DNA of 64,000 nt. Origin: Cohnella endophytica. GTDB lineage: Bacteria > Bacillota > Bacilli > Paenibacillales > Paenibacillaceae. This document shows, one piece after another, positions 36,112-45,046 of this stretch. The position numbers and the translations under genes were made by a program. Under the pieces are notes generated by a model. It saw only the letters and a list, made by a program, of their open reading frames with translations, made no database searches and was not told where the DNA came from. The DNA is taken from assembly GCF_003628305.1 (NCBI RefSeq), contig NZ_RBZM01000007.1, positions 248,001 to 312,000 on the forward strand, read 5' to 3'. The first letter of the stretch is position 1. Every line of letters starts with the position of its first letter.

Positions 36112-39100
36112 TTACGTTCGGTCCGGAATGACGAACGAGACGGTTGTTCCTTCGCCCGGCTTGCTCACGATGGACAAGCCCCTCCCGTATAGTTGCGTAA
36201 GCCGGCGATTCGTATTGGATAGTCCGATTCCGCTTCTTCCCATCAGGTTCTGACTCAGCAACTGATCAACCTTATCTTGTTCCATGCCAGTGCCGTTGTC
36301 CGCGACTTCCACGAGCGTGGATCTTTCCTGACGAGCCACCCGAATATGCACCGTGCCGCCTTGGACTCTGCTGAGGAGGCCGTGCTTCACCGCATTTTCG
36401 ACCAGGGGCTGTATCGTTAGCGGCGGAAGAAGCAAGCCGATGTCGGGTTGAACGTCCCATACGACGGAAAGCCGGTCCGCGAACCGTGCTTTTTCGATAT
36501 ACAAGTAGGCTTCGGCAAGCTCTAGCTCGCGAGAAAGCTCTACCAGTTGTCCCGTATTTAGAAAATCGAAGCTAATCCGCAAATAGGAAGCGAAGGCATT
36601 GCCGAGCATGCGCATTTCTTCCGTATCTATATCGCTCAGCGCCAAAATGGAATTCAGGGTATTGAATAGGAAATGAGGTTGAATCTGTGCCTGCAAGTAG
36701 GCGGCCTCTATGCGCAATCGCTCATTGAGGGACCGCTTAAGCGCGGTTAAAGCCCGAATTCGGTATTTGAGCTCGAGCGCATCCACGGGTTTGGTCACGT
36801 AATCGTTCGCTCCGGACGAGAAGCCCGCGTAAATATCGGCAGGCTGGCTCCGTGCGGTTAGCAACAGAACCGGAAGCTCGGATACGGAGTATTGCGTCCG
36901 CACGGCCTGGGTCAGCTCATAGCCGGACATCTGCGGCATCATGACGTCGGCAATGAGCAGATCCCATTGTCGCGTGCCCAGCAATTCCAACGCCTCGCGA
37001 GCGGAATGCGCGGTTACGATATGGTACGGCTCCGAATCAAGAATACCGGCGAGTACGTTCAGGTTAACGGGGTCGTCATCCACGGCCAGAATATTCATTT
37101 TCCCGTCAAGCAATAGAGGCGGCATTAGCGCGGAGGCAGCCGTCTCGCCGATTGCGTCGCTCGAAACCGTAAATCCAACGGGCAGTTCCTCCGCGTCATT
37201 CGTAGTTTCGCGAAGCTGCGAGAGGTTCGGCATCGAGGGGAGGTTCGACGCGGGCGCAAGCGGAAGCTCGAATGCGAATACCGATCCCCGGCCAGGCTCG
37301 GAACGAACGGTTAACGCGCCGCCGTGCAATTCGACTAACTGTTTGCTGATATTTAATCCGAGGCCGATCCCTCTCCCGTCGCTCATGCCGCGGGTTCCTT
37401 GTTCGTAACGAAGGAAGATCCGCGCCTGCGTGGCCTTGTCCATGCCGACTCCGGTGTCGGCGACAGAAATAACGACATGTTTGTTGCGAAGATCCGCCTT
37501 AACGGCGATCGTTCCTTCGTCCGTATACTTAAGTGCGTTGTGCAAGAGGTTATATAGGATTTGAACGAGTCTTTTCTCGTCGGCCATGACCGGCGGCAGC
37601 TCGTCCGGGATAGCCGTGTGCAGACTGATCGGCTTGCCTTCGATCATGAAGCTCAGCATGCCGACGACGCCGGGGACGATCGACTGAACGTACAAGGGCT
37701 CGCGCTGGAGCGCAATGCGATGTTCTTGAAGCCGCGCGGCGTCGAGTAGATCTCCAAGCATATGGGACATGCGGCGGCTTACGGTGACGAGCAACTCCAT
37801 ATCCTTTACGCTACCCGCGGTCATTTTCTCTTTTTCTTTGGCGACGACGCTTTGGGCGATATTCATGATGCCATGCAGCGGCGTTCGCAGCTCATGCGAC
37901 GTATTGGCGAGAAATTGGTCCTTCAGCTTGTCGGTCTTCTGAAGCTGTTCGTTTAGTTGGGCGTTTTCCTTGGCATGGAGAAAGTACTTCTTGAACCAGT
38001 AGGTGGAGAAACCGATCATGGCTACAAGGATATCGAGCGGGTAATAAACGGTGGTCACGTCTTTCGCGGACTCCACGACACTCCAGATTAAGTTGGAGAT
38101 AATGCCCGCCGCCGTCAGCAACAAGAAGACGGCATCCTTATCGGGCCGCTTCTTGAAAATCATCGTTCCTACCGTATAGATAAACCAGACGAACGGGATC
38201 GCATAGGCGACAATAAAGATTTTGAGATCGATCGCTCCGTTCGCCGTCGAAGCAGGAGAGACCAACAGAAATCCCGTTAAGGCAACGAGTGCGGCAGTGT
38301 ACGCCCGCAGCCCTGCGTTGCGAGGAGGAGATTCCGCGAATCGCCGGAAAAGAAGAAGAATAAATTGGTTCTGCCAGAGGAGGAAAATCAATCTGATCTT
38401 GATCGCCCACGTATAATTTAGCGGCAGCCACAGAAGAAGCACGTTATCATGGCCAATGATAACGGCTACGCCGACCGCCAGCATTAACAGACCCATATAG
38501 AGCAATGCCCGTTCTTTCGGATTGAATAGGTAGAGAATACAAGCATACAGCCCGTGCAGCAGCAAGATTACAAACGTCACGAGTTGAAATCCGATCGAGT
38601 ACCATCGAGCGTAGTCGATCGCGGCCTGGGAACCGAAACGAATGGAACGCAAGAGTCCGCCATTGTAAGGGTCGTCGAAATTGGCCGACCGAATAAGCAA
38701 TTCGATCTCCGTCGTGCCTTCTACTCCGTAGGAAGCGGTATAGGAGACGTTATCGGGCGTGTAAGCGCGAGCGTCGGAGGCGGGTTTACCGATGCCGCCC
38801 GAGGGGACTCCGTTAATTTCGACTTCGGATGAAGCTTGGATGCCTTGAAGCCAGAAAGCGACGGGCTGCTCGAGCGGGTCGATGAGAATGCGAAGCCGAT
38901 ACGTGCCATACCCGTACGAGGAACCGGAATCGTTCGTTAAAGCGCCGCCCCAGTCTCCCGGGACTTGGATATAGCCGAACCGGTTCTCATTCGTTGACAC
39001 ATCCCGATGCGAGAGTAATTCGGAGGGATAGAACTGCCATTGGCCATCCGTAAAGAAGGAGGGGGACTTCTCCAGATCGTAACCGCGCAAATCGAGTACG

Positions 39101-39291
39101 CCGTTGACGGCGCGCGGTTCGTCTAAAGTCGTGAATAACCCGGACCAAAACGAACGAAGTCCGAGGAGAATGGCGAAAAAAACGACCGCCGTGACGATGT
39201 ATTTAATGGATCTTTTATGGGATAGGCTCATCATACGAACGAATTCGACAAGGACGCCGTTCATTCCTTTTTTTCGGACATCATCGGCCAA
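36112..39291 (-). CDS. Membrane double histidine kinase with internal receiver domain
   Basis: Protein of 1059 residues. Order: membrane anchor (about 29-47), an extracellular jelly-roll-like 7TMR-DISM ligand domain (about 60-230), seven predicted membrane helices (about 230-440), a HisKA domain with H466 in NTSHELRTPLHG, a first HATPase, a receiver domain with D782 in IADVMMP, then a second LytS/YesM-type kinase with H873 in IQPHFLFNTLNS and a second HATPase ending in SFVIPDRT. There is no DNA-binding domain. The start is TTG 39291, 7 bp after the previous stop; an ATG further in is possible. It follows two small genes in the same direction. Confidence 0.9.
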   Translation of the reverse strand: MADDVRKKGMNGVLVEFVRMMSLSHKRSIKYIVTAVVFFAILLGLRSFWSGLFTTLDEPRAVNGVLDLRGYDLEKSPSFFTDGQWQFYPSELLSHRDVSTNENRFGYIQVPGDWGGALTNDSGSSYGYGTYRLRILIDPLEQPVAFWLQGIQASSEVEINGVPSGGIGKPASDARAYTPDNVSYTASYGVEGTTEIELLIRSANFDDPYNGGLLRSIRFGSQAAIDYARWYSIGFQLVTFVILLLHGLYACILYLFNPKERALLYMGLLMLAVGVAVIIGHDNVLLLWLPLNYTWAIKIRLIFLLWQNQFILLLFRRFAESPPRNAGLRAYTAALVALTGFLLVSPASTANGAIDLKIFIVAYAIPFVWFIYTVGTMIFKKRPDKDAVFLLLTAAGIISNLIWSVVESAKDVTTVYYPLDILVAMIGFSTYWFKKYFLHAKENAQLNEQLQKTDKLKDQFLANTSHELRTPLHGIMNIAQSVVAKEKEKMTAGSVKDMELLVTVSRRMSHMLGDLLDAARLQEHRIALQREPLYVQSIVPGVVGMLSFMIEGKPISLHTAIPDELPPVMADEKRLVQILYNLLHNALKYTDEGTIAVKADLRNKHVVISVADTGVGMDKATQARIFLRYEQGTRGMSDGRGIGLGLNISKQLVELHGGALTVRSEPGRGSVFAFELPLAPASNLPSMPNLSQLRETTNDAEELPVGFTVSSDAIGETAASALMPPLLLDGKMNILAVDDDPVNLNVLAGILDSEPYHIVTAHSAREALELLGTRQWDLLIADVMMPQMSGYELTQAVRTQYSVSELPVLLLTARSQPADIYAGFSSGANDYVTKPVDALELKYRIRALTALKRSLNERLRIEAAYLQAQIQPHFLFNTLNSILALSDIDTEEMRMLGNAFASYLRISFDFLNTGQLVELSRELELAEAYLYIEKARFADRLSVVWDVQPDIGLLLPPLTIQPLVENAVKHGLLSRVQGGTVHIRVARQERSTLVEVADNGTGMEQDKVDQLLSQNLMGRSGIGLSNTNRRLTQLYGRGLSIVSKPGEGTTVSFVIPDRT

Positions 39292-39298
39292 GGTATCT

Positions 39299-39613
39299 TC
39301 AGCCGCCGGTTTCCTTCGACCTCGATCCGATTAAATAGCCGATAATCGTCGATTCGACTGGGAGTACTACGAGCGTCCATAGATCCTTTAATCCGAAATC
39401 GGCCGAACGGTATTTCTCCGGCGTCAACGTATAGACCAACGCGATGAGAAGAATGCCGAGCGCGATCGTGCCGACGATATACAAGCGGACGTTCTCCCCT
39501 GAGCCGAAAAATTTGCCGAGAAAGCCGAGCTCGGCTTTGCGTTTCTCGTTCTCCGCGTTCGCCGCGATGATCTTGCTGGCGACTTTAGGGTCTTGGATCT
39601 CGATTTTATTCAT
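39299..39613 (-). CDS. Small two-helix membrane protein, unknown function
   Basis: Protein of 104 residues. The first 42 are charged and helical (KVASKIIAANAENEKRKAEL), then membrane helices at about 44-63 and 78-97 are separated by a short loop. I do not recognise a family. It overlaps the preceding small gene by 8 bases and the double kinase starts 7 bp after it, so the three look like one operon. Confidence 0.72.
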   Translation of the reverse strand: MNKIEIQDPKVASKIIAANAENEKRKAELGFLGKFFGSGENVRLYIVGTIALGILLIALVYTLTPEKYRSADFGLKDLWTLVVLPVESTIIGYLIGSRSKETGG

Positions 39614-39974
39614 GCTCCGAGACTCCTTCCCCCGCGTAAAAAGTAAAGGTGAGAACCCAAGCCGTCCGATCGAAATTGATGGTCACCTCGTAACGAAGGG
39701 ATAGCTTGCGATTGTTCAGAACGCCGAGATGGATCATGTCGTCGTTACCGGTTGGCTTGCCTCTCGGAAAATTGATGCACGAAATTCGCACCTCGTTGTA
39801 TCGGACAAGACGGATGTCCGTCATGAAGTCGTCTCGTTCGGCTTCTTGCTCGATGCAGAATACGAACCTAAGAGGATCGTTCTCTTCGGACAGCGTAATT
39901 TCGATCGGGTTCATGCCATAGGCGAATACCCTGCCGTGATAGACGGCTTCGAATCCTCCGGACGTAATTTTCAT
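39606..39974 (-). CDS. Small soluble beta-rich protein, unknown function
   Basis: Protein of 122 residues. ATG 39974 has GGAGGG six bases before it; a second ATG two codons earlier is possible. The pattern MKITSGGFEAVYHGRVFAYG, then INFPRGKPTGNDDMIHLGVLNNRKLSLRYEV, suggests one compact beta domain. It may belong to a DUF family like DUF6864, which I cannot verify. No signal peptide or catalytic motif. First gene of the operon that ends in the double kinase, and divergent from an ABC transporter. Confidence 0.65.
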   Translation of the reverse strand: MKITSGGFEAVYHGRVFAYGMNPIEITLSEENDPLRFVFCIEQEAERDDFMTDIRLVRYNEVRISCINFPRGKPTGNDDMIHLGVLNNRKLSLRYEVTINFDRTAWVLTFTFYAGEGVSEHE

Positions 39975-40094
39975 GCCCATCCCTCCGTAACGGCTTGTCA
40001 TCGTACGAGCGCCATCAGTCTATTCTACGAACTAGTCGATCGCGGCATGACAAAGAGAACGAACAGGGATCCTCGGGACTTGCAAATATATAAA

Positions 40095-40124
40095 TTGACG
40101 AATAGTGAAAGAGACTATTAAACT
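40095..40124 (+). promoter_or_regulatory. Candidate promoter of the TrpX-like ABC operon
   Basis: TTGACG (40095-40100), 18-bp spacer, TAAACT (40119-40124), in the 233-bp region divergent from the small-gene/double-kinase operon. No T-box or riboswitch-like fold was recognised. Confidence 0.4.
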
Positions 40125-40207
40125 GATAGTAATTCTTTTTCGCTTTTAATGGCCAAAGCTTTAAAACGTTAGAGTCCTAGAAGTAAAAAACAATCCGAAA
40201 AGGGGTA

Positions 40208-41227
40208 ATGGATTTGAACAAAAAAATATGGGCGCCACTGCTTTTGACAGCGGTTGCAATGCTTGCCGTGGCAGGATGCGGAGCGAAAGAGAAATCGAAA
40301 GGCGCTAGTTCGAAAAACTACTCTATCGCGATCTCCCAGATCGTAGAGCATCCTTCTTTGGATGCGACCCGCGAAGGCTTCCTGGACGCGCTTAAGGATG
40401 CGGGCATCGTCGATGGGGAAAACCTGAAAGTGGACTTTAATAACGCTCAGGGGGATTCGGCCAACAATTTGTCGATTGCCCAGAAAATCGCTTCGGGGAA
40501 ATACGATTTGGCTCTCGGTATCGCTACTCCTTCAGCGCTTGCGATCGCCCAGAACGTAAAGGATATCCCGGTTCTTTTCGCCGCGGTAACCGACCCTCTG
40601 AAAGCGAATATCGTCAGCAGCTTGGACAAACCGGGCGGCAACGTCTCCGGAGCTTCGGATACGAACCCTGAAGCCATCACTCAATTGATGGACTTCATCG
40701 CAAGTAACTTTACGAACGTCAAAACGGTAGGCGTCGTCATCAACGAAGGCGAAGAGAACGCCGTTATTATGACGGATCTAGCCGAAAAAGCCTTGGCAGC
40801 CCATAACATCAAGCTGGTAAGAGCGGCGGTCGCCAACACTTCCGAAGTCAAGCAAGCGGCGGAATCCTTAGTGGGCCGCGCGGACGCGATCTACATCACG
40901 CTGGACAACACGGTAGTTACCGCCGTCGATTCGATCATTCAAATTGCAAACGACAAGCACATTCCTTTCTTCTCCAGCGATAGAGATACCGTTGAGAAAG
41001 GCGCATTCGCAACGGTCGGTTTCAAATATTACGACCACGGTTACCAAGTAGGTCAGATGGCCGTCGACATTCTGAAGAACGGCAAAAAGCCCGCGGACAT
41101 GAAAGTCACGGTACCGGACAAGCTGGATCTCATTCTTAATCTTAAAGCCGCGGCCGCTCAAGGCATAACTGTAACGGATGCGATGAAGGGTCAAGTCAAG
41201 GATCAAGACAATAATATTATTCAGTAA
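40208..41227 (+). CDS. TrpX-like ABC transporter substrate-binding lipoprotein
   Basis: Lipoprotein of 339 residues in the ABC_sub_bind family. Lipobox LAVAGC with C24. Family segments are IVEHPSLDATREGFLDALKDAG, PVLFAAVTDPL and DAIYITLDNTVV. Relatives bind tryptophan or other aromatic or modified amino acids; the ligand here is not proved. ATG 40208 lies very near AAAAGGGG, so TTG 40214 (giving MNKKIWAPLL) may be the true start. It is followed by its permease and ATPase. Confidence 0.9.
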   Translation: MDLNKKIWAPLLLTAVAMLAVAGCGAKEKSKGASSKNYSIAISQIVEHPSLDATREGFLDALKDAGIVDGENLKVDFNNAQGDSANNLSIAQKIASGKYDLALGIATPSALAIAQNVKDIPVLFAAVTDPLKANIVSSLDKPGGNVSGASDTNPEAITQLMDFIASNFTNVKTVGVVINEGEENAVIMTDLAEKALAAHNIKLVRAAVANTSEVKQAAESLVGRADAIYITLDNTVVTAVDSIIQIANDKHIPFFSSDRDTVEKGAFATVGFKYYDHGYQVGQMAVDILKNGKKPADMKVTVPDKLDLILNLKAAAAQGITVTDAMKGQVKDQDNNIIQ

Positions 41228-41302
41228 AATAGGATCCAGTAATTGAATCGGGGTGAGCGACGCCTGTCGTTCACCCCTTTTCTCTCTTATGGAGGGTAGA
41301 AT

Positions 41303-42229
41303 ATGCTTACATCGATTTACGGAGCGATTGCTCTTGGCCTTCTTTTCGCCCTCATGGCACTGGGGGTTTACATCACGTTTCGTATCTTGAACTTTCCGGA
41401 CCTGACCGTCGACGGTAGCTTCGCTACCGGAGGCGCGATCGCGACGGTCATGATCACTCATGGCTATAGCCCATGGCTTGCCACGTTAGGTGCGCTTGGC
41501 GGAGGACTTATCGCAGGGGCTTGTACGGGTTTGCTCCACACGAAAGGGAAAGTAAACGGGCTCTTAGCCGGAATATTGATGATGATCGCCTTATATTCCA
41601 TTAACATCAGGATTATGGGCAGGCCTAACGTATCCGTCATTAACATGGATACTTTATTATCTCCGATTAAGAAACCTATCGGACTCTACATTGCCATTTT
41701 GCTCGTTGCTATTTTGTTGATTAAGCTGCTTTTGGATGCATTCCTGCATACGGATTTGGGTCTTGCGCTGAGGGCGACGGGCGATAATTCGCGAATGATT
41801 CGCAGCCTCGGCTCGAACACGGATACGACTACGATTGTCGGCGTAAGCTTATCCAATGGGTTGGTTGCGGTATCCGGGGCTTTGATCGCACAGGATGCCG
41901 GCTTTGCGGATGCGACGATGGGGGTAGGAATCATCGTCATCGGATTGGCCTCGGTCATCATCGGCGAGGCGATCATCGGGACAAGAACAGTGTTTATCGC
42001 GACTCTTGCGGTCATTCTCGGTTCCATTTTGTACCGGATCGTAGTGGCGTTTGCCCTGCGCGTCCCATGGTTGAAAGCATCCGATCTGAAGCTGATCACC
42101 GCCTCCATAGTCATTGTCGCTCTCGTGCTCCCGACCGTTCAACGCGCTTTCAAGCAAAAAAGCCTTGCGCGTAAGAGGTCGCTGGAATTAGCGGGAGTAA
42201 CGGCAGCGGGCAAGGGAGGCAAATCGTAG
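41303..42229 (+). CDS. TrpY-like ABC transporter permease
   Basis: Membrane protein of 308 residues with about eight predicted helices, of the branched-chain-type permease family. Marks are the LNFPDLTVDGSFATGGAIA segment near the start and GLASVIIGEAIIG later. TGGAGGGTAGAAT precedes ATG 41303. The ATPase gene starts at the next base after its stop. Confidence 0.9.
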   Translation: MLTSIYGAIALGLLFALMALGVYITFRILNFPDLTVDGSFATGGAIATVMITHGYSPWLATLGALGGGLIAGACTGLLHTKGKVNGLLAGILMMIALYSINIRIMGRPNVSVINMDTLLSPIKKPIGLYIAILLVAILLIKLLLDAFLHTDLGLALRATGDNSRMIRSLGSNTDTTTIVGVSLSNGLVAVSGALIAQDAGFADATMGVGIIVIGLASVIIGEAIIGTRTVFIATLAVILGSILYRIVVAFALRVPWLKASDLKLITASIVIVALVLPTVQRAFKQKSLARKRSLELAGVTAAGKGGKS

Positions 42230-43024
42230 ATGCTGGAACTGGTGAAGGTGTCGAAGTTGTTCAATCCGGGGACTCCGGATGAGAAAGTCGCTTTGATGAG
42301 CATTAATTTGAAGTTTAATCCCGGGGATTTCGTCACCGTTATTGGCAGCAACGGCGCTGGCAAATCGACTTTGATGAACATCATTTCCGGTGTGATGAAT
42401 CCCGATATGGGCGAGGTTCTCATGGAAGGACACGAGATTCAGCAACTTCCCGAACATCGGAGAAGCCGTTGGGTCGGACGCGTGTTCCAAGATCCGATGG
42501 CCGGCACCGCGCCGCGCATGTCTATCGAAGAGAACTTGGCGATGGCCTACATGCGGGGAAAAAAGCGCGGGCTAGGCTGGGGCGTCAATGCCGCCAAGCG
42601 CGTCCTGTTTCGCGAACAGCTGCAGCGTCTGGGCATCGGCCTGGAAAATCGTCTTAACGCGAAAGTCGGGCTCTTGTCGGGAGGAGAGCGGCAGGCGCTT
42701 AGTTTGCTGATGGCGACGTTCACGAAGCCGCAGATTCTGCTGCTTGACGAGCATACGGCGGCATTGGACCCTGCGCGCGCGGAGCTGATTACCCGGTTGA
42801 CGGAAGAGATCGTCAGCGAGCTGAAGCTGACGACTCTGATGGTTACCCACAACATGGAACAGGCGATTCGCCTCGGGAACCGATTGGTCATGATGGATAA
42901 AGGCCGCATCATTCTAGACATTCCCGAGGAACGGAAGAGAAGCTTGACCGTATCGCAGCTGCTCGGGGAGTTCGAACGGATCAGCGGGCATCAATTGTCG
43001 GACGATCGAATCGTGCTCGGTTAG
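42230..43024 (+). CDS. TrpZ-like ABC transporter ATP-binding protein
   Basis: ATPase of 264 residues. Walker A GSNGAGKS (about 38-45), Q-loop, signature LLSGGERQALS, Walker B ILLLDEHTAALDP and switch histidine in VTHNMEQA. It powers import through the permease and lipoprotein encoded just before it. It ends in a hairpin. Confidence 0.94.
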   Translation: MLELVKVSKLFNPGTPDEKVALMSINLKFNPGDFVTVIGSNGAGKSTLMNIISGVMNPDMGEVLMEGHEIQQLPEHRRSRWVGRVFQDPMAGTAPRMSIEENLAMAYMRGKKRGLGWGVNAAKRVLFREQLQRLGIGLENRLNAKVGLLSGGERQALSLLMATFTKPQILLLDEHTAALDPARAELITRLTEEIVSELKLTTLMVTHNMEQAIRLGNRLVMMDKGRIILDIPEERKRSLTVSQLLGEFERISGHQLSDDRIVLG

Positions 43025-43055
43025 CGGATGGGGTTAAACGAATAGAGAAGTACCA

Positions 43056-43091
43056 AATAGCACCGTTCCTGGGGATCAGGACGGTGCTATT
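43056..43091 (+). terminator. Hairpin after the TrpXYZ-like operon
   Basis: Perfect 11-bp stem AATAGCACCGT/ACGGTGCTATT with extra inner CCTG/CAGG pairing; T-run weak. Confidence 0.7.
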
Positions 43092-43177
43092 GTTGCTCGG
43101 TTCTAGATCGTAATGTTATAAATATGCGTTTCTGCTACAATAACAGTATTTCTTCGAATAGGCCGGAGGTAAGGGCG

Positions 43178-45046
43178 ATGGCGAGTCGGTTGTCCGGGCG
43201 GTTGAACCGCATGGTCTCCCAGTTGAGCTTGTTCTATAAACTATTCTACGGCACGATTCTGATCGTGCTTGCGATTCTGCTGTTCTCCAGCGCGACCTCT
43301 TATTTATATACCCGCAACATCTTCGAAGAGCAGGCGGTCGATACGACGGCTAGGCTGGTCGACAATATCAACAAGGGCTTCGAGGATAATCTGGACCAAG
43401 TGGACCGGATCATCATGTCGATGTATTCGGACGCGGACAACAACAATTCCAAGACGGGTCTCCGGGAGGTATTGTCCCCCGAGCCGTTCGTAAGTCTGAC
43501 CGACCAGTACTCGGCGATCATGGCGATGCAAGCCTTCTTCGAACGGCTGCTGAACTTGCGTAGCGATTTCAACAGCGTATACATCTACGTAACCCCCATC
43601 AAGCAATATTCTTACTCCGTGTATGGCGCAACGAAACCGCAATACGACCCGACCGGCGAGGAATGGTACCGCAAGACGGTGGCGGCAGACGGGAAGACGG
43701 TCATCTCGGCGCCGCATAAGCCGTTCCAACTTAAGTACGACAAGGACGTCATCTCCTTCTCGCGCGTGTTAAAGGGCTTCTCTCAAGGAGCGAACGCGGC
43801 CAACGGCGTCATTCTAATCGATCTGTCGATGGACGCGCTGACGAATATCGTCAAGAAGGCCAATCTAAGCGAGACGACGAGCGTGTTGCTGCTAAGCGGC
43901 GAGGGTCGTACGGTTTATTCCGACACTCCTTCGTTGGACGGAGGCGCGCTCGATCCAACCATTATCCGCAGAATGGACAAAGCCCCAAGCGGCTCCTTCA
44001 GCGCCGAGATCGCGGGCACCCGATATTTGTTGTCCTATAGTACTTTGGAAGTGACGGGATGGAAGTCGGTAACGCTCACTCCTTACTCGGAACTCAACAA
44101 GTCCGGTAACCGGCTGCTCTCCGTCTATTTGTTGCTGGCCGTCGCCGCGCTCTTGCTCACCATCTTAATGGCGTTCCTGTTATCCAAGAAAATTTTCCGC
44201 CCGATACAACATTTAAAGAAAGGCATCGTGCAGGTCAAGCAGGGTAACTTCGACGTTCAACTCGAGCCGACTTCGCAAGACGAGCTTGGCCAGCTTGTAT
44301 TCAGCTTTAACGGGATGGTCGGGACGATCAAGAGCCTGATCGTGGAGAATTACGAGGAACAGCTCGCCCGACAGAACGCTGAATTCAAATATTTGCAGTC
44401 GCAGATCAATCCGCATTTTATTTATAATACGCTTCAGATCGTCAGCGGCATGGCGGCGGTGCATCAGGTTCCGGATATCGGAACGGTTTCCAAGAGCTTG
44501 GCGAAGATGCTTCGGTACGGGATTAACATGCAGCAAAGCACGGTGCCGGTTCGAGACGAAATCGACAACGTGATTTGTTATATGGACATCCAGAAGCTGA
44601 GGTTCAGAGGGTACTTCGATTACGATCTCGACATCGACGAGGAGGTCTACGGTTATACAGTCGTTAAGCTCATCCTGCAGCCTATCGTCGAGAATTCGAT
44701 CACCCATGGACTGGAGGCGAAGGAAGAAGGAGGCCGCGTGCGCATATCGGGCAGGCTGGAGAACGGGTATCTTCAGCTTGAGGTTTACGATAACGGAATC
44801 GGCATGACGACGGAGGATACGGAGAGGCTTATGACGTCGATTAGGGTTTCCGATTCGGAAAGCTCCAGACCGGCTCAGGGAAAAAGCGGAGGCAGCGGAC
44901 ATTCGGTCGGACTTAAAAATATAAATCAACGGATTCGGATGATCTACGGTCCGGAATACGGGTTGGTTATCGACAGCAAGAAGGACGAGTGGACTAGAGT
45001 GATGATCCGGATACCGGCCAAAGAGAGCGAGGTGCATGCGGGATGA
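43178..45046 (+). CDS. Sensor histidine kinase, YesM type
   Basis: Membrane kinase of 622 residues. ATG 43178 follows GGAGGTAAGGGCG. Membrane segment at about 20-40, extracellular Cache-type sensor, second segment at about 308-330, HAMP, His_kinase domain with H413 in INPHFIYNTLQI, HATPase with PIVENSITHGLE and DNGIG. It overlaps the response regulator gene by 4 bases. The sugar transporter downstream is the likely target of the pair. Confidence 0.94.
   Translation: MASRLSGRLNRMVSQLSLFYKLFYGTILIVLAILLFSSATSYLYTRNIFEEQAVDTTARLVDNINKGFEDNLDQVDRIIMSMYSDADNNNSKTGLREVLSPEPFVSLTDQYSAIMAMQAFFERLLNLRSDFNSVYIYVTPIKQYSYSVYGATKPQYDPTGEEWYRKTVAADGKTVISAPHKPFQLKYDKDVISFSRVLKGFSQGANAANGVILIDLSMDALTNIVKKANLSETTSVLLLSGEGRTVYSDTPSLDGGALDPTIIRRMDKAPSGSFSAEIAGTRYLLSYSTLEVTGWKSVTLTPYSELNKSGNRLLSVYLLLAVAALLLTILMAFLLSKKIFRPIQHLKKGIVQVKQGNFDVQLEPTSQDELGQLVFSFNGMVGTIKSLIVENYEEQLARQNAEFKYLQSQINPHFIYNTLQIVSGMAAVHQVPDIGTVSKSLAKMLRYGINMQQSTVPVRDEIDNVICYMDIQKLRFRGYFDYDLDIDEEVYGYTVVKLILQPIVENSITHGLEAKEEGGRVRISGRLENGYLQLEVYDNGIGMTTEDTERLMTSIRVSDSESSRPAQGKSGGSGHSVGLKNINQRIRMIYGPEYGLVIDSKKDEWTRVMIRIPAKESEVHAG

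Noticed and set aside
40111..40142. Short ACTAT/ATAGT stem followed by Ts upstream of the TrpX-like gene
   Set aside because: The stem is only 5 bp and AT-rich; it overlaps the candidate promoter and is too weak to call an attenuator.
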